From contig CAYPIU010000002.1 in assembly GCA_964410915.1 (NCBI GenBank), forward strand, positions 88,739-152,738: DNA of 64,000 nt, in the 5' to 3' direction. Within the stretch, counting starts at the first letter, position 1. Every line of letters starts with the position of its first letter. Both the position numbers and the translations under genes were made by a program. Below are positions 62,093 through 64,000 of the stretch, one piece after another. This DNA is from CAZFJG01 sp964410915. Its GTDB lineage: Bacteria; Synergistota; Synergistia; Synergistales; JAFGMB01. The notes under the pieces are model-generated. The model had not been told where the DNA came from and made no database searches. It saw only the letters and a program-made list of their open reading frames with translations.

Positions 62093-63502
62093 TTAGTCTG
62101 TAAATATCTTCTGATCTTTCGCAAGGTCTCTCTGCTCATAAAATCGTGATATTTCTTCTTTCAAAGATGAAGGTATAGTAATCCTGAAGTCAAGCTTTTC
62201 TCCTGTGATTAGTTCAAGTTTTTTTATACTCTCTGCAGACAGAGGTTCAGAAACAGCCAGCAACAATCGTCCATCTTCCCTGAATGTAAGAGGAAGCACT
62301 TCATATCTTTCAGCAATTCTCTGTGGCATTTTGCCAAGTGCTTCTATATCTGGATCATAAAATGAAAGGTTAACTACTGGAACCTTTGTCTGTCTACTTA
62401 AACAACTCACAAGTTCCTCTTCCTTAAGGTAACCTTTTTCAATTAACATGGTACCCAGCCTTTTTTGTTCATTGTTATTTGTATTTTGCTGATGAACAAC
62501 CTGATCAAGTTGTTCATCAGATACAAAACCTGCATTAAGGATTATCTGCCCCAGGAGTGTATCCTTGAAAGGATTTACAATTTCAGGACTTTTACCTTCA
62601 AGGGCATCATATATATTGGAGATAACTTTCTTAAGCTCAGAAGGAACTGATATGTTGATCTCAATTTCCATACCTGAAACCCTTTTTATCTCATCTATGG
62701 AAACAATATCCATAGGCTCTGCAGCTGCAACAACGAGAGTTCCTTCATTGTTGATCCTGACAGGCAACATTAAAAGTTTTTCTGCTACATTCCTCGGAAC
62801 CATTCTCAATACCATTGGGTCTGGCGTTACTTCAGCAACAGAGATCATAGGAATTTTAAGTTGGCTGGAAAGTCCCTGAGCAAGAGCTTTTTCCGATATC
62901 CATCCTTTTGAGAGAAGGATCTCACCAAAACGCATACCATTCTGTTTCTGTTCTTCAAGAACAGTACTTATCTGATTTTCATTGATCAGACCAGCATTCA
63001 GGAGGATACCCCCTATCAGAATATTTTTAACAGTGATAGTCTGATATTCAGAAGGGCCTTTGATAAGCTGATAAAAACGATCACAGTTTCTTCGTATATC
63101 TGATAATGAAGCCACACGCATATCAATATTTTTGTTTGTGTAAAATCTCAACTCATCGATGGTGAGAATATCAAGAGGTTCTGATGTTGCAATAACAAGT
63201 GTATCAGTATCCACAAGAAAGAAAATCGGAAGTATCTCCAGACGCTCAGCCATTGATAGTGGAACAAGTTTGAGTGCTTGTGTTTCCGGTGTGACTTTGG
63301 AAAGAGAAACAGAAGCTATCCCTAATTGCTCACTTAATGCCCTGACCAGTTCCGTTTCCGATATCCATCCATTTTTTATTAATATTTCACCAAAACGAAG
63401 TTTTGTGGATCTTTGCTCATTGAGGGCCATTAAAAGCTGGGATTCAAAGATCATCCCGGAATTCAAAAGTATTTCACCAAGAAAAGATCGTTTTTTCTCC
63501 AA
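62093..63502 (-). CDS. Triple-MshEN (GspE N-terminal) protein
   Basis: The 469-residue protein is three tandem MshEN domains, at about residues 5-150, 160-300 and 310-460. Each shows two half-repeats such as LGEILLNSGMIFESQLL and RFGEILIKNGWISE, then the beta-rich part ending in ATSEPLDI, AAAEPMDI or AVSEPLSA. MshEN domains, normally at the N-terminus of type II secretion or type IV pilus ATPases, bind c-di-GMP. Here no ATPase domain follows. TTG 63502 has AGGAGG upstream. A c-di-GMP receptor or adaptor is my inference. Confidence 0.88.
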   Translation of the reverse strand: MEKKRSFLGEILLNSGMIFESQLLMALNEQRSTKLRFGEILIKNGWISETELVRALSEQLGIASVSLSKVTPETQALKLVPLSMAERLEILPIFFLVDTDTLVIATSEPLDILTIDELRFYTNKNIDMRVASLSDIRRNCDRFYQLIKGPSEYQTITVKNILIGGILLNAGLINENQISTVLEEQKQNGMRFGEILLSKGWISEKALAQGLSSQLKIPMISVAEVTPDPMVLRMVPRNVAEKLLMLPVRINNEGTLVVAAAEPMDIVSIDEIKRVSGMEIEINISVPSELKKVISNIYDALEGKSPEIVNPFKDTLLGQIILNAGFVSDEQLDQVVHQQNTNNNEQKRLGTMLIEKGYLKEEELVSCLSRQTKVPVVNLSFYDPDIEALGKMPQRIAERYEVLPLTFREDGRLLLAVSEPLSAESIKKLELITGEKLDFRITIPSSLKEEISRFYEQRDLAKDQKIFTD

Positions 63503-64000
63503 AAAGAGAACGCCTCCTGATCAAGCAGAATCAAAAACAGATAAATAACTTTTTCGAATATATCACCTTAAACCACTGATATCAAATGTTCATATGCCTG
63601 AACAAAGATATTTTGAAAAGTACGTTGATATATATAGACTTCCACTATCAGGATAATAATGCATATCATTGAAAAGAACATTCAACATAAGCCAGGCTTC
63701 AACAGGAGCCCTGTATAAGCTCCAGGGGAGTTACCAGTACAGCACTACAGTTAAGAAAATAACGGACATGTTTAAAAGCTGGAATGGAGGAATTGAAAGT
63801 TTTTAATACAGGAATTTTGATAATAGAAGGGTCCTGGTACTGAACAGGATCTTCTAACAAAAGGGGTTTTTTTCAGTATCATGAGAGGTCCTCTGAGTTT
63901 CAAGAAGTTAGCCATGGAACGGAGATATGAGGAAAATGCTCATTTGCCGGCGATGTTCATCTGAAGAGATACGTTGGAGGAAATGACAGAGGAAATAAGA
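63503..64000. other. Terminal region without a supported gene
   Basis: I see no reading frame with a ribosome site and protein-like composition here on either strand. There are short weak hairpins (for example near 63828-63850) and a run of seven T near 63868. A frame starting near 63984 (ATGACAGAGG) could enter the next sequence, but only 17 bases remain. Confidence 0.4.

Noticed and set aside
63503..64000. A riboswitch or small RNA near the right edge
   Set aside because: Short inverted repeats occur but none matches a known class, and the segment is cut by the window end.
1..64000. CRISPR arrays, prophage or integrative elements
   Set aside because: I found no regularly spaced direct repeats, integrase, capsid, relaxase or transposase genes.

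Overview
The window is an AT-rich, gene-dense bacterial chromosome segment with no phage, plasmid or CRISPR content. It looks like a strict or near-strict anaerobe: a 2Fe-type superoxide reductase next to a ferritin, P-loop ATPases carrying ferredoxin domains, a tungstate/molybdate uptake system and three radical-SAM or Fe-S-type loci. A lipid A acyltransferase (46127..46975) points to an outer membrane with LPS, while SpoVS, the YerC-type TrpR protein and ComEB recall Firmicutes and their diderm relatives. Synergistota or a similar diderm, non-proteobacterial anaerobe is my best guess; this was not checked against any database. Strong GGAGG Shine-Dalgarno sites sit about 8 nt before most starts, and many starts are TTG or GTG.

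Layout. 1-8.3 kb: an asparaginase-like protein, a TSUP exporter, a PPC protein, a LysR/YbaK pair, an XRE-ImmA pair coupled to a radical-SAM protein, an RpiR regulator and a UPF0173 hydrolase. 8.3-16.7 kb: hisS-aspS, two spoVS paralogues, tex with a BaiN-like flavoprotein, and dodecin. 16.9-21.7 kb: yerC, yhcC, a FabH-type KAS III with a palindromic operator in its promoter, tRNA-Leu(CAA), ychF. 21.9-28.7 kb: a DUF4139 protein, an MBL protein, a Fur regulator with an extended C-terminus, then the most interesting locus: DUF5320, a NifX/NifB-like protein and two MinD-type Fe-S ATPases, convergent with mrp and a second NifX-like protein. There are no nitrogenase genes. Both transcription units carry a close match to the 7-1-7 Fur box.

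28.8-35.9 kb: LacI, an L,D-transpeptidase, a nucleoside kinase, a glycine-betaine ABC importer and an HTH gene that starts at CTG. 35.9-45 kb: a GntR regulator, wtpBCA behind a probable molybdenum/tungsten-cofactor riboswitch, an AEC transporter, phosphomannomutase, an MBL protein, a 42-residue peptide gene and an amino-acid ABC transporter without a binding protein. 45-55 kb: a long co-directional run (comEB, HD protein, NarL-type two-component pair, beta-CASP nuclease, envelope protein, tyrS, lipid A acyltransferase, unknown protein). 55-64 kb: an MFS transporter, a polysaccharide deacetylase, a TIGR02757 protein, a flavin reductase, the SOR-ferritin operon with tandem promoters, an NCS2 permease, a sirtuin and a protein with three MshEN domains. 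The last 500 bases show no gene.

The themes that link genes are metal and redox handling (Fur, NifX/MinD/Mrp, SOR, ferritin, wtp), solute import, envelope building and nucleotide salvage. Function is assigned by reading motifs only; promoter, operator and terminator calls are visual.
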